Below, piece after piece: positions 34,171 through 45,668 of a stretch of DNA of 64,000 nucleotides; within the stretch, counting starts at the first letter, position 1; every line of letters begins with the position of its first letter. The stretch comes from Anthopleura xanthogrammica (lineage: Eukaryota; Cnidaria; Anthozoa; Actiniaria; Actiniidae): contig OZ025208.1 in the NCBI GenBank assembly GCA_964019055.1, forward strand, positions 1,469,501 to 1,533,500, read 5' to 3'. The notes beneath the pieces are model-generated. The model was not told the DNA's origin, ran no database searches, and worked only from the letters and a program-made list of their open reading frames with translations. A program made the translations under genes and the position numbers.

Positions 34171-34370
34171 GTAATGTGTATTTCCTAATACATGCTCCTT
34201 TCCACAGTCTTCCCACAATCCCTTATGATCCCAGCGCGAGCTCGAGGTCAGGGTAAAATTTGCATATTTTTTATATATTTTTATGCAAATTTTACCCTGA
34301 CCTCGAGCTCGTGCTGGGATCATAAGGGATTGTGGGAAGACTACGGAAAGGAGCATTAGGAGTGTGTAAT
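34171..34370. mobile_element. 200-bp near-perfect foldback element
   Basis: The arms meet at a tiny AT loop (about 34269-34278). The inner arm, including CTCGAGGTCAGGGTAAAATT and CAATCCCTTATGATCCCAGC, matches its partner over about 70 bp with one or two changes; the outer 30 bp are more diverged. The frame of 146 codons across it is an artefact. Confidence 0.85.
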
Positions 34371-35079
34371 ATCTGTATGCATGCAAGATAACATGGATCA
34401 CAAACAGTAACAATGCAAAAATGTTAGTCGATTTCTGAAATATTTCTGTGTACGTCATGAGAGATAACCTGAACAGGAGTTTTGAAAACTTTGATGAGGA
34501 ATTTTTTTTGACATTAATCATTCTTTATTTATCCCACGATTATCATAAGTCATTCTTATTTTTATGGAGAATCATTATTTTTGGCCATGTACATGTACAG
34601 GTAATAGCAATTTTTGGTTTTGTAACATGTTTCAATTTATTTTCTGGGTCTCATACAATGTAGTTGCTATAAACTTTTCTTACTGGATTAATACAGTCAG
34701 CATAGGAACAAAACAACTTTTAAAATCAAAAAACCTGCAGAAATGTCCCAAATTATAACGATGAAAACTTTAAACATTTTTGGAAAACCAAAAACCGCTG
34801 TTTTTGACGTCATTTCACAAAGCCAAAAATCACGCTTTTTCATCGCATCTTTTTTCCTTCAATTTTTATTTCTAAACTACAAATATGGGCTTCGAGAACA
34901 TTTAGGTCCAGAAAAACACTGAAAAACCTCAAAAATCTTCAGGAGTCAAAGGGTTGATACAGTTAGCATAAGAGTAAGTTTCCAGTAACAAGAAAAGTTT
35001 TGGCTTTGCAAATATATTGTTATTACTGTAATTTATGATAAGATTTAATGCTAAGGTTTCCATGAAAGAGTTATCTGTA
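34371..35079. other. no gene recognised
   Basis: AT-rich DNA. Short frames at 34448-34758 are hydrophobic with no recognised family. Confidence 0.35.
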
Positions 35080-35158
35080 TAGGAAATACCACCGTTCAAG
35101 AAGAATTAATGAAAAATACCATGCCTATTTGATGAAAGTTCCTTAATACCACGAGTGG
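35080..35158. mobile_element. dispersed repeat, relative of 54624-54774
   Basis: Shares AGGAAATACCA, AGAATTAATGAAA, ATACCA, ATGAAAGT and TTTAATACCAC, in the same order, with the foldback element at 54624-54774. This copy lacks the inverted right half. Confidence 0.6.
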
Positions 35159-35180
35159 GTAGCACGTAGCGCGTAGGACT

Positions 35181-35280
35181 AGTTTTTATAAGACAGTGGC
35201 TAATAAATCTGAGGCTCTCGTTCCATGATAGAATTGGAAATTAGAAGTTGATTTTTATGGAGTGAGGAAAACCGGAATGA
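35181..35280 (-). mobile_element. SINE 3' half, minus strand
   Basis: Read on minus: TTTTCCTCACTCCATAAAAA, TCAACTTCTAATTTCC, CATGGAACGAGAG, then TTAGCCACTG. These are the middle and tail of the SINE at 44224-44478. The tRNA-like head is missing. Confidence 0.7.
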
Positions 35281-35285
35281 ACCAA

Positions 35286-35944
35286 CAAAGTGATTTTATT
35301 GTGCATTAAAATGTTGCTGGGTTCCCATGATAATTGTTTAAGAACTTGTGAAGTTTTTATAGAATGAAAATATCGTACATCTATCACCTCTATTTTTGTA
35401 TTGTGAAAACCTTTTGAAAATGGCTATACACTGATTGATTTGGTCTCACACTTAAACAACAGTCAAGAGCATAATACTTGTTTATAGAAGCCAACTACAG
35501 ATAAGCAACAATAATAGTGTGTAAACACTAAATGTGTACAGCACATGACTGAGGCAAAGAGAATGAAAGTCATAGATTTGCGTCAGGACAATTTTGAAAA
35601 GAGATGAGGCTTTTTTTTTCATTTTTCACTATTCATTATATTATGATAAACGCAACCATAAGGTCTTTATTGGCTTAGAAGCACTGATAAAAGTTGGCAA
35701 GTTTATGCAATATTTTTTTACAGTAAGTCCGTTAACTTACAATGACTCAAGTCAAGATATCTTAATAAGTGATTAAATTCTTCATTCCAAATACTCAATT
35801 GCTAATACAGCTTCCTTACCAATCCAAGATAATGCCAAATCTTCTAGCTTTTTGCATCATTTTAAAATAACAAACAGTTCTTCCCACTTCAAATAGCATC
35901 ATTCATTAAGGAGTATTTTTCTGGTTCCAGGAAACACAAAAGTG
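35286..35944. other. no gene recognised
   Basis: AT-rich DNA leading into the left arm of the first large inverted duplication. Weak similarity to the outer flank of the right arm may continue here (TTTTAAAATAAC near 35860). Confidence 0.35.
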
Positions 35945-36470
35945 TTGAAGATTTTTGCATTGACTTCCTCTGCTAGTTGAAATCAACAATTTTCCAAACT
36001 CTTTAATTATGATAACAATTGGCATTTATGATATCAAGATCCACAATACTGTTGCAGCATGCTTTATTTGTAGATTACCAACCCATGTGTGGTTGCTATT
36101 GCATATAGTAATTGTTCACATTATGCTCAGGTCTCATATACTAACACCTGTCTACAGTGAAATACTTACCTCTGGTGTACTTCTAGATTCAATCAATACA
36201 GGATACAGGTGAGTAATTGGTACATGTAAGATATCATCACAAGATAGCTAATAGGTTCTAGTTAATGTTTGTATAGATATTGTCCAATGTTCGTCCCTGT
36301 TTTACTGGATTACCTTAGTATGGAGGTACTCGATGGTTCAATAGCAGAAACACTCAAATAGTATTACCGTTAGAAAAAATCTCATATGTTGTGCTGCTCA
36401 GTAGCATCAGCTTGGCTATTGCTAGTAAACCTTTAGATGCAATGAATACAGGATGAGTAGGTGATAACTG
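35945..36470 (+). repeat. large inverted duplication 1, left arm
   Basis: Pairs in reverse complement with 43185-43725. Anchors from outside to inside: CCACAATAC...ATGCTTT, ATTACCA..C.ATGTGTGGTTG, CATATACTAACACCTGTCTA, CTGTTTTACTG, and AATACAGGATGAGT. The arms are clearly diverged, except for a 109-bp block (36141-36249) that differs at one base. The spacer between the arms is about 6.7 kb. Confidence 0.85.
36170..36247 (-). CDS. candidate 78-bp exon in inverted duplication 1, left copy
   Basis: On minus an acceptor (CCTATTAG|CTATC, AG at 36249-36248) and a consensus donor (CCAGAG|GTAAGT) bracket 26 in-frame codons reading LSCDDILHVPITHLYPVLIE and then SRSTPE. The right copy differs at one base (Pro for Ser at residue 10) while the surrounding arm is much more diverged. 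No protein family is recognised. An alternative plus-strand exon (36158-36208, ACAG|...|GTGAGT, 17 codons EILTSGVLLDSINTGYR) lies in the same block, so the strand is not settled. Confidence 0.38.
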
Positions 36471-37159
36471 TAAAATAAAATGAGGTAAATGAAGAATGCA
36501 ATATTAAATGCCTGTTATTTGCCAGTACCCTATTACAACTGTAGGTGTTTTATGTTATAACAGGGTGGTACAGGAGTTATGCATGATTCAGGCAAAAATA
36601 ACTGTCTGATACAGGGGGGATCCAGGTGTCTTTCTTGGATGGTATTGTTTTTTTTGTTTTTGTTTTGTGTTTTTCTCATGCAAGTGCCCTTCCAATGCAA
36701 CACTCCTCCCAGAAGGAAATCCTGGGTGCATCCCTGTGAAATGTGTTGCAGACCTTCCCTGTACCAACCTGTCATAAGTGTTCAAAAGTATGGTAAACAG
36801 GTCTAAAATGATAAAGATTTGAAATAAAACTTTCCGTCATAAGAATTAGACATTAAAGTCATTACAACACAAATAAAATTTGATAAGTTTTAAGTTAAAA
36901 TTAGATTTTATCTAAGTTTAAATGGACAAAAATACATAAATCACAAAATCTGCATTAATATACTTCACATCTATAAATGATAAATGCAATAAAATGGAAT
37001 TTAGTAGCCATAATTGAGAGATGATAACCATTTATAAAGAAAGCTAGAACTACTCGCATAGTTAAATAAAGAATGCAAATTTGTGTCACGTGCCTAGTAA
37101 CAGCACTCTGTTGAAAGAGGCATACTGAGTAAGATTTAATATATTTATAATATATTATT
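36471..37159. other. spacer of inverted duplication 1, left side
   Basis: Holds a decayed dispersed repeat at about 36612-36740 (GGATCCAGG at one end, CCTGGGTGCATCC at the other) and AT-rich DNA. No gene is recognised. Confidence 0.4.
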
Positions 37160-37564
37160 TTATATATTTTTATCCAAACCGTGGACCTTCTCTTCCACTT
37201 GTGATGAAGTGTCTGGGGCTGAGAATACATTGTTCACTTTAATGTTTACTCTCTTTGGTGATGTGGCAGGGGAGGGTGCTCCTAAAGACCTTTCTTTAGC
37301 GAGGCATTGTAATTCCGCCAATTCTTTTTCAAGCTCCCAGAGCTCAGATTCTCTTTGGAGCCACTCATTCCCAGCTTTTGCAGTCCTCAATGCTACAAGT
37401 ATATGGTCAGTTGAACGTGGTACTAGCATTTGCTCTTGTGCCATGTCATTAGAACTTGTGGTGGGATCCATGTCAGGATCGATGGCAAGTTGATCTTGTG
37501 GAATACCTACTTCCAGGACAGCATAATCAATCCATTTGCCTCTATGACCTTCCAGGACTGCCAT
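37160..37564 (-). CDS. hypothetical protein or exon, coiled-coil-like
   Basis: A 134-codon minus frame with balanced composition, unlike the repeat frames around it. Residues 57-93 are rich in Leu, Glu, Ala and Lys (LRTAKAGNEWLQRE, ELEKELAELQCLAKE) and would form an amphipathic helix. A Ser/Pro segment follows (APSPATSPKR), then VNIKVNNV. The start could be the ATG at 37564, or an acceptor ATGGCAG|TCC at about the same place if it is an internal exon. I do not recognise the family; a retroelement gag-like fragment is possible. Confidence 0.4.
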   Translation of the reverse strand: MAVLEGHRGKWIDYAVLEVGIPQDQLAIDPDMDPTTSSNDMAQEQMLVPRSTDHILVALRTAKAGNEWLQRESELWELEKELAELQCLAKERSLGAPSPATSPKRVNIKVNNVFSAPDTSSQVEEKVHGLDKNI

Positions 37565-38213
37565 AACTTTAAATCTAACGATTATAGCACTTTAAGGACT
37601 ACAGAGAAAACAATACAAAACAACAGTGAGAGCACTATCAAGCACAAGGGATACTCTGATGCAATGAGATCAAATTACGATGCTCTCAAGTTACAAATAT
37701 TACTGATAGCTAATCTACAAGGGGAAAGAATTAAACATTATGATGGAGACTCCAAAATAAATCAATAATTTGCTGTACCAGTTTATAAAGGATTGGGGGA
37801 AAACCAGGTCACACGACAAGTCGTTAGTCAAGCATGGCTAGTGAAGTGCTGCCCAAAGGGCCAGAGCTAGTGATGAAGGTCGTCAGGTGCAGAGCAGTGG
37901 AAATCATGGGATCCAAAGCCAAAGATTTAAATCTGTTTACAAAGGAAGGTTCAATGGAACTACCTTGAGTTCCTGTTGCTGTGGGAAAAGAAGAAAGAAC
38001 TCCCATGCTTGAGACCACCAGCCAAATCAAAACAATGCCAGAAGCAGCTGGAATTGCCACGGAAGATGTGAAATTCACCACAGTTGAGGCCTGTACAGCT
38101 GCCATTGTGGTTTACATGGCTCCTGCCTAAATTGCTAATAGCATTATCAGTGACAACACAGAAGAACCAGAAGATCTTATAAATGCCAATGAGTTGGAAT
38201 GTGGAATGTTTGG
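37565..38213. other. no gene called; hydrophobic minus frame
   Basis: A 93-codon minus frame (38105-37824) has one hydrophobic stretch that could span a membrane (IPAASGIVLIWLVVSSMGVL) but no homology that I recognise. An overlapping frame (38256-37960) competes. Composition is more gene-like here than in the flanks. Confidence 0.35.
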
Positions 38214-38665
38214 TTGAGGCACCAACGACGACTAAAGAGTCTTCTAAAGCTGACAAGGACGACTAAAGAGTCTTCTAAAGCTGACAAGGACGACTAAAGA
38301 GTCTTCTAAAGCTGACAAGGACGACTAAAGAGTCTTCTAAAGCTGACAAGGATGACTAAAGAGTCTTCTAAAGCTGACAAGGACGACTAAAGAGTCTTCT
38401 AAAGCTGACAAGGATGACTAAAGAGTCTTCTAAAGCTGACAAGGATGACTAAAGAGTCTTCTAAAGATGACAAGGATGACTAAAGAGTCTTCTAAAGATG
38501 ACAAGGACAACTAAGGAGTCTTCCCAAGCTGACAAGGACCACTAAGGAGTCTTCTAAAGCTGACAAGGATGACTAAAGAGTCTTCTAAAGCTGACAAGGA
38601 TGACTAAAGAGTCTTCTAAAGCTGACAAGGATGACTAAAGAGTCTTCCAAAGCTGACAAGGACAA
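38214..38665. repeat. 31-bp minisatellite, about 14 units
   Basis: The unit is GACTAAAGAGTCTTCTAAAG plus CTGACAAGGAC/T. Two units have GATGACAAG instead of GCTGACAAG. The boundaries are sharp. Confidence 0.93.
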
Positions 38666-38679
38666 TGGCTGACAAGTCT

Positions 38680-39633
38680 TATGGTTATGGTTGGACTGAT
38701 GTGATTGTGGTACCTGTAGTGCTGGACATTGGATGATGTTAATGATGTACTGTATACAAGACTGGTTATGGTTGGACTGATATGGTTGTGGTGCCTGTAG
38801 TGTTGGACATTGGATGATGTGAATGATGTACTGTATACAAGACTGGTTATGGTTGGACTGATGTGATTGTGGTACCTGTAGTGTTGGACATTGGATGATG
38901 TTAATGATGTACTGTATACAAGACTGGTTATGGTTGGACTGATGTGATTGTGGTACCTGTAGTGTTGGACATTGGATGATGTTAATGATGTACTGTATAC
39001 AAGACTGGTTATGGTTGGACTGATGTGATTGTAGTACCTGTAGTGCTGGACATTGGATGATGTTAATGATGTACTGTATACAAGACTGGTTATGGTTGGA
39101 CTGATGTGATTGTGGTACCTGTAATGTTGGACATTGGATGATGTGAATGATGTACTGTATACAAGACTGGTTATGGTTGGACTGATGTGATTGTGGTACC
39201 TGTAGTGTTGGACATTGGATGATGTTAATGATGTACTGTATACCAGACTGGTTATGGTTGGACTGATGTGATTGTGGTAACTGTAGTGTTGGACATTGGA
39301 TGATGTTAATGATGTACTGTATACGAGACTGGTTATGGTTGGACTGATGTGATTGTGGTACCTGTAGTGTTGGACATTGGATGATGTTAATGATGTACTG
39401 TATACAAGACTGGTTATGGTTGGACTGATGTGATTGTGGTACCTGTAGTGTTGGACATTGGATGATGTGAATGATGTACTGTATACAAGACTGGTTATGG
39501 TTGGACTGATGTGATTGTGGTACCTGTAGTGTTGGACATTTGATGATGTTAATGATGTACTGTATACGAGACTGGTTATGGTTGGACTGATGTGATTGTG
39601 GTACCTGTAGTGTTGGACATTGGATGATGTTAA
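38680..39633. repeat. 81-bp minisatellite, about 12 units
   Basis: The unit runs TGGTTATGGTTGGACTGATG, TGATTGTGGTACCTGTAGTG, TTGGACATTGGATGATGTTA, ATGATGTACTGTATACAAGA, C. Because 81 is a multiple of three, a minus frame of 336 codons (a 27-residue repeat) runs through it without a stop. Scattered Ser/Phe, Tyr/His and Ser/Phe changes look unconstrained. Confidence 0.93.
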
Positions 39634-40032
39634 TGACTGCATCATAATATTGTATAATACTTATAAAATGTATTTCATGAATTTTGAATGCAATCTAACT
39701 TTTAATTTTAATCTAAAAATATGCCAATTTCTAAATAATTTCTCTAAATGACCATACTAATGTACTCAAACCTGATGTAGCAAAGATGATGATTAACTAA
39801 AAAATAAACTTTCATACATGAAAATATACCCTGAGGTATGAATAATGAAGCCAATCATCACACAGAAATAGTGTACTTGATATCATTAGCTATTGAAGAT
39901 TACAGAGTGCAGAAAAAGAAAGTAACACATGAAAAACATGATGAATTATCAATATCCTCAACACAACTCTGTCAATAGCAGTGAATATCAGACTGTACAA
40001 AAAAACAATACATCAATCTGTAAAGCATCTTC
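39634..40032. other. no gene seen
   Basis: AT-rich spacer between two minisatellites. Confidence 0.4.
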
Positions 40033-41634
40033 AGCATGTGTCAAGTATATTAGAATCATCTAAATATGATGGACCTGATGCAACTCACTATTGAACATTG
40101 TACAAGATACAGAACAAGACAGGAATGTGTCAAGTATATTAGAATCATCTAAATATGATGGACCTGATGCAACTCACTATTGAACATTGTGCAAGATACA
40201 GAACAAGACAGGAATGTGTCATGTATATTAGAAGCATCTAAATATGATGGACCTGATGCAACTCACTACTGAACATTGTACAAGATACAGAACAAGACAG
40301 GAATGTGTCAAGTATATTAGAATCATCCAAATATGATGGACCTGATGCAACTCACTATTGAACATTGTACAAGATACAGAACAAGACAGGAATGTGTCAA
40401 GTATATTAGAATCATCTAAATATGATGGACCTGATGCAACTCACTATTGAACATTGTACAATATACAGAACAAGACAGGAATGTGTCAAGTATATTAGAA
40501 TCATCTAAATATGATGGACCTGATGCAACTCACTACTGAACATTGTACAAGATACAGAACAAGACAGGAATGTGTCAAGTATATTAGAATCATCCAAATA
40601 TGATGGACCTGATGCAACTCACTACTGAACATTGTACAAGATACAGAACAAGACAGGAATGTGTCAAGTATATTAGAATCATCCAAATATGATGGACCTG
40701 ATGCAACTCACTACTAAACAAAGTACAAGATACAGAACAAGACAGGAATGTGTCAAGTATATTAAAATTATCCAAATATGATGGATGTGATGCAACTCAC
40801 TCTTGAACATTGTACAAGATACAGAACAAGACAGGAATGTGTCATGTATATTAGAATCATCCAAATATGATGGACTTAATGCAACTCACTACTGAACATT
40901 GTACAAGATACAGAACAATACAGGAATGTGTCAAGTATATTAGAATGATCCAAATACTATGGACCTGATGCAACTCACTACTGAACATTGTACAAGATAC
41001 AGAACAAGACAGGAATGTGTCAAGTATATTAGAATCATCCAAATATGATGGACTTGATGCAACTCACTACTGAACATTGTACAAGATACAGAACAAGACA
41101 GGAATGTGTCATGTATATTAGAATCATCCAAATATGATGGACTTAATGCAACTCACTACTGAACATTGTACAAGATACAGAACAATACAGGAATGTGTCA
41201 AGTATATTAGAATGATCCAAATACTATGGACCTGATGCAACTCACTACTGAACATTGTACAAGATACAGAACAAGACAGGAATGTGTCAAGTATATTAGA
41301 ATCATCCAAATATGATGGACTTGATGCAACTCACTACTGAACATTGTACAAGATACAGAACAAGACAGGAATGTGTCAAGTATATTAGAATGATCTAAAT
41401 ATGATGGACCTGATGCAACTCACTACTGAACATTGTACAAGATACAGAACAAGACAGGAAAGTGTCATGTATATTAGAATCATCCAAATATGATGGACTT
41501 GATGCAACTCACTACTGAACATTGTACAAGATACAGAACAAGACAGGAATGTGTCAAGTATATTAGAATCATCCAAATATGATGGACCTGATGCAACTCA
41601 CTACTGAACATTGTACAAGATACAGAACAAGACA
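40033..41634. repeat. 89-bp minisatellite, 18 units, with 267-bp higher-order block
   Basis: The unit runs AATGTGTCAAGTATATTAGA, ATCATCTAAATATGATGGAC, CTGATGCAACTCACTACTGA, ACATTGTACAAGATACAGAA, CAAGACAGG. A three-unit block marked by GGACTTAATGC, CAGAACAATACAGG and ATGATCCAAATACTATGG occurs at about 40860-41040 and again 267 bp later. Confidence 0.94.
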
Positions 41635-43184
41635 ATGATGCTCTGCAGTGATCACAAAAATCATAAAGCAGAAGCCATTTTAGTTCAAGATGGAAAGACA
41701 TGCAGAAGCTAGCAAATATTCCAAAAGAGTATGTATAGTAATAGATGTATCAAATCAGTTATGGGATAATTGTATGACCAGATTCCATCCTGACTCTTTT
41801 ATACAGTGCCAGTAACAACCTCAGTTTTTAGGGATCAACACAAGCTTGGGTAACCAACCCCTTGGGCGTGCCTTATTAACTGTCTAAAAGGAAGTTGCTT
41901 TCACTGTTTAAGTCATTTCATGTCACAGAGAGGTCATGATGGTATAAAATGCTGGTGAAAAAATGAAGTGCTATGGCATGAATTAAGAAGAAGGAAAAAA
42001 AAGAGTGTGGAAGCCTACTTGCAGTGGAAACTATCTTAAAGAAAAACAAGTTGAGAGTGTTGCCAAAAGTATAGCATTTGTTAATAATACAAAGAAGATC
42101 CACAATCCTTACTGAAAACGAAATGGACTGAACTATACATAGTTATAAATCTTCAATACTATATTTCAGCTGAATGAAGTGAGATACATAATAATCTATT
42201 GATATGAGTACACTGTAGTATGGTCATTTAGCCCCTCTTTCCAATATCTCTGTAGTCTTTATATCAAAAAATACCCTGGTTTTATGGGTGATAATTTTTT
42301 TAGTGTCTAAATAATAAGACTTTTTTTCATGCTCTACAATTTTACTATCACAGTCACTCTTTCTGTGTTTTTTGAGTAATGTGTTGTTTAATCTCTATTG
42401 CTGCCACTAGACTGTGATATTACAGAATATTTTAGTGATGAGCTTTTGATTGATTTCTACTTTGCTTCTCTTCACCAAAAGCAAGGATCACACTGATCTA
42501 ACTCTTAGAGTGTCACAGCATATAAACTCCTAATTTACATAACTCTCCCTAGTTCCTCTCGTCCATATAGGGAATTATTTCTCTCTTCATTACCAACTTG
42601 TTGTCCATTACAAGAGAAATACATGTACCTATGCATCGAATTGCTTGGGAAACATTGTTAACAGATGGCAGTTCATTGAGAAGTAAACAGCATTATTCAT
42701 TAGTCGTTTAAACCTTTATTAAACCATTCAAAACAATTAAAAATATTTGTGTTAATACTAAAAATTCACAATAAAGATTTGAGATTTAGCATAGTAAGAT
42801 AATCTCTTAAGTGAGATGTGTCTCGTTGTCCAACATGGCAGCAGTTTTCATTGTTCATCTTGCATGGTTAATTTAAGTAGCTAGAGTTTGTGCATCAGGC
42901 AATGACTGGTTTATAACCCAAATCAATTTTTCTTTCTTAGTCAATTCTAACTTGAAGTTTTAAATGTGTTAACTTGTTTGCTAAACTGTCTTGCTTGAGT
43001 TTTTCTTTTTTTGACTATATACTTTTTAAAGAAAGATGATCTATATTTTTTCATTAATCCTTTTCATTGAACAATAAAATTTGAATAAATTTGAAACCAA
43101 TGGTAATGGAAGCTAGAGTCTATATCATGGTAACAGGCATTTGCTATTGCATCCTTCTACCCCCCCCCCCCCCCCCTCTTATTA
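41635..43184. other. spacer of inverted duplication 1, right side
   Basis: AT-rich DNA with a C-run at 43161-43178. No frame above 61 codons and no recognisable RNA gene. Confidence 0.4.
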
Positions 43185-43725
43185 TATGAACAACTCACCC
43201 TGTATTTATTTTATCTATGAGTTAGCTGATATTTGCTATGTTTGCATTGCTATTAAACTGACCAGTATTTTGAATAAGATAATTGTACTTTTCCTTGCTT
43301 CAGTTCAAGTATGAAATTGTGTTTTTCTCAGATTTAACTACCGATTGCATTGATACTAGATAAATTCAGTAAAGCAGGGATGAATAGGATTCAGTATCTA
43401 TGAAAGCATTGACTAATACCTAGCTATCAGCTATCTTGTGATGATATCTTACATGTATCAATTACTCACCTGTATCCTGTATTGATTGAATCTAGAAGTA
43501 CACCAGAGGTAAGTATTTCACTGTAGACAGGTGTTAGTATATGACAGTTGGGCATAATGAGAACAATTACGATGTGCAATACCAACCACAGATAGGATGG
43601 TAATCTTCAAAGCATACTAAAACATGTATTGTGGGTCTTTTTAGCACGAATATTTGTGAAATAATCCACCAACTAGCAATATCTACTGTCAACACTTAAA
43701 AAACCTTTATGATTTATTTGGCAAG
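43185..43725 (-). repeat. large inverted duplication 1, right arm
   Basis: Reverse complement of 35945-36470. The 43429-43537 block matches the left arm at 108 of 109 bases; outside it identity drops clearly. It faces away from the left arm. Confidence 0.85.
43431..43508 (+). CDS. candidate 78-bp exon in inverted duplication 1, right copy
   Basis: An acceptor CTATCAG (AG 43429-43430), with a branch-point-like ACTAAT about 20 bp upstream, and a donor GAG|GTAAGT (43509) enclose 26 codons in phase 0. They are the same as those of 36247-36170 apart from one Ser/Pro difference. If both are used, the two copies would be transcribed away from each other. The protein family is not recognised and neighbouring exons cannot be picked out by eye. 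Confidence 0.38.
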
Positions 43726-44223
43726 ACTACTAAGTCTATTAGACCTTTGTAAAAAATATTAGTCATGACCTTTCAGATAAGTGTTTCAGAATACCTACCT
43801 ATAATGTTATCCCTAGTACTGCATTGCACTATCTTCACAAGAATGTAACTCTGACAAGAAACTGTTATTTTAAGGGTGCAAGAGGTTAAAAAGCACAGAC
43901 CATGAGCTCAAATGATTTTACTGTGCAATTAAGATCATGCATTTCTGTTATTAACATGCTGGTTATGTGTTGTGCATTTAATGCTTGCCTCTATTATTTG
44001 TTGCATATCTGTAATAGCACTCCTATACTACACATAATTTATTAACCTCTTGACTGTTGCTTGTTTCTTTTACATATTCTGTTGATTAAAAATTGCTACA
44101 AAGCATTTTTAATAAGACCAACTTATCCCATGTTGAAATGAAATGACTGAACAAAAGATCGTAAGAACACAAGAGATAAAATAACTTTAAGATAATTATA
44201 TGAATAATAGTTTTAATGATAGC
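43726..44223. other. no gene seen
   Basis: AT-rich DNA. Confidence 0.4.
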
Positions 44224-44478
44224 AAAGGTGGCATAGCAGTGAGAATGCTCACCTCTCACCAAGGTGACCTGAGTTTGAGTCCCACCGGTCTCGGTGTTAT
44301 ATGTGAGTAGAGTTTCTAGTTGGTTCTCTTCTATGCTTCAAGGGTTTTTCTCAAGGTTCTCCGGCCAGTTTTCCTCCCTCCACAAAAATCAACTTCAAAA
44401 TTCTAATTCAATCATGGAACGAGGGCCACAGGTTTGTTAGCCACTGGCTGTTAAGTGCTACCCTCGTAAAAAACAAGG
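44224..44478 (+). mobile_element. tRNA-derived SINE, best-preserved copy
   Basis: An A-box-like TGGCATAGCAGTGAG (44229-44243) and a B-box-like GAGTTTGAGTCCCAC (44271-44285) lie about 30 bp apart, as in a tRNA-type polymerase III promoter. An unrelated body and the tail GCCACTGGCTGTTAAGTGCT, ACCCTCGTAAAAAACAAGG follow. Related copies or pieces occur at 258-512, 2420-2475 and 35181-35280. Retroposition would rely on a LINE elsewhere. Confidence 0.82.
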
Positions 44479-45538
44479 ACAGAATAATCTTGACATAATT
44501 AGGAATAAAAGAAGTTCACTAAGTGATAAAACTAAGGTAGTCCACATCTTGCACAAGTAAATTCATAAATGACAGAGGATTTAAGAGAGTCTAGAGTGGG
44601 ATCCTTGAAACTGAGAAGATGTTTAATCATAAAAGATAATCAAATTGGTTTTCATTCCTTAGATACTCGATAAGGGCAGCAGAGTAATTTACTATTTTTG
44701 TCAATATGCTGCAGCTTTTCCATTCCAAGTCATTGTGACTTTAAACCCAGGGGGTTTCGTTCCATAGCATTAGTATAGCATTATCTCATTTTTTCAATAC
44801 CAGATAGTTATAGTAGCATTTATCTTTTCTAACTGCACCATCAGACTGTAAATTCATATATTATAATAAGTTTTAGGAGCAATAATTATTGTGACTGTGA
44901 CGATGTAGGGTAAATGGTTATTAAAAAGATGTGGTGTTCTCTTCCATTGCCTTTAATTCCTCCCACAATGGATCTTTTTCCAGAGGACAAATAAATAGGA
45001 ATCGATAAATAGGAACCCATTAGTGTCATCAGTGGCCAATTATCTAATTAATCACTTAATTTGGTTGAACAAAACCTATAAGGTATAAGCAGGTGTAGTG
45101 CATCACTGGCTGTGTTGCTTGATTAAAATAATCGCATATCCATTCTCACTTCTTGTATAAAAATCAAAAATACCACTGCTTACAGAAAGTCCACTGCTTA
45201 CATGTCTCTTCTGGCTGAAACTACATTCCAAATTATGGCCGGTTCATACCAAATTTTATTCAATGATTAACTGGCTAAAGTACATCATTTTGGATGGGAC
45301 ACTGAAATGATATTAATATTTATAGTTCACTTAAGTATTGTCATTGTTTTCTATTGTTTCAGCAGTTATATTTTATACAAAAATAGTATTAAGTATTTAG
45401 TACCACAGAAACAGAGATGTGTTCTATTAGTATTGAGTTAGTGAAAGGTATTAATTGTGAGAATTTGTGATGAACTGTTTTAAGGTATGATATTAGTAAT
45501 CCCCATTTTCCATAGTCTGCACTGACCTTCTGATTAAT

Positions 45539-45668
45539 AGTAGTTCTATTTATTCATAAATCACAGTAGTTCTATTTATTCATAAATCACAGTAGTTCTA
45601 TTTATTCATAAATCACAGTAGTTCTATTTATTCATAAATCACAGTAGTTCTATTTATTCATAAATCAT
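45539..45668. repeat. 26-bp minisatellite, 5 units
   Basis: Five near-identical copies of the unit TAGTTCTATTTATTCATAAA plus TCACAG. Confidence 0.92.

Noticed and set aside
34081..34521. 146-codon minus frame
   Set aside because: It runs straight through a near-perfect DNA palindrome, so its peptide is an artefact of the foldback element.
38635..39645. 336-codon minus-strand frame as a repeat protein gene
   Set aside because: It coincides with an 81-bp minisatellite; openness follows from unit length, there is no signal, start context or flanking exon, and the changes look unconstrained.
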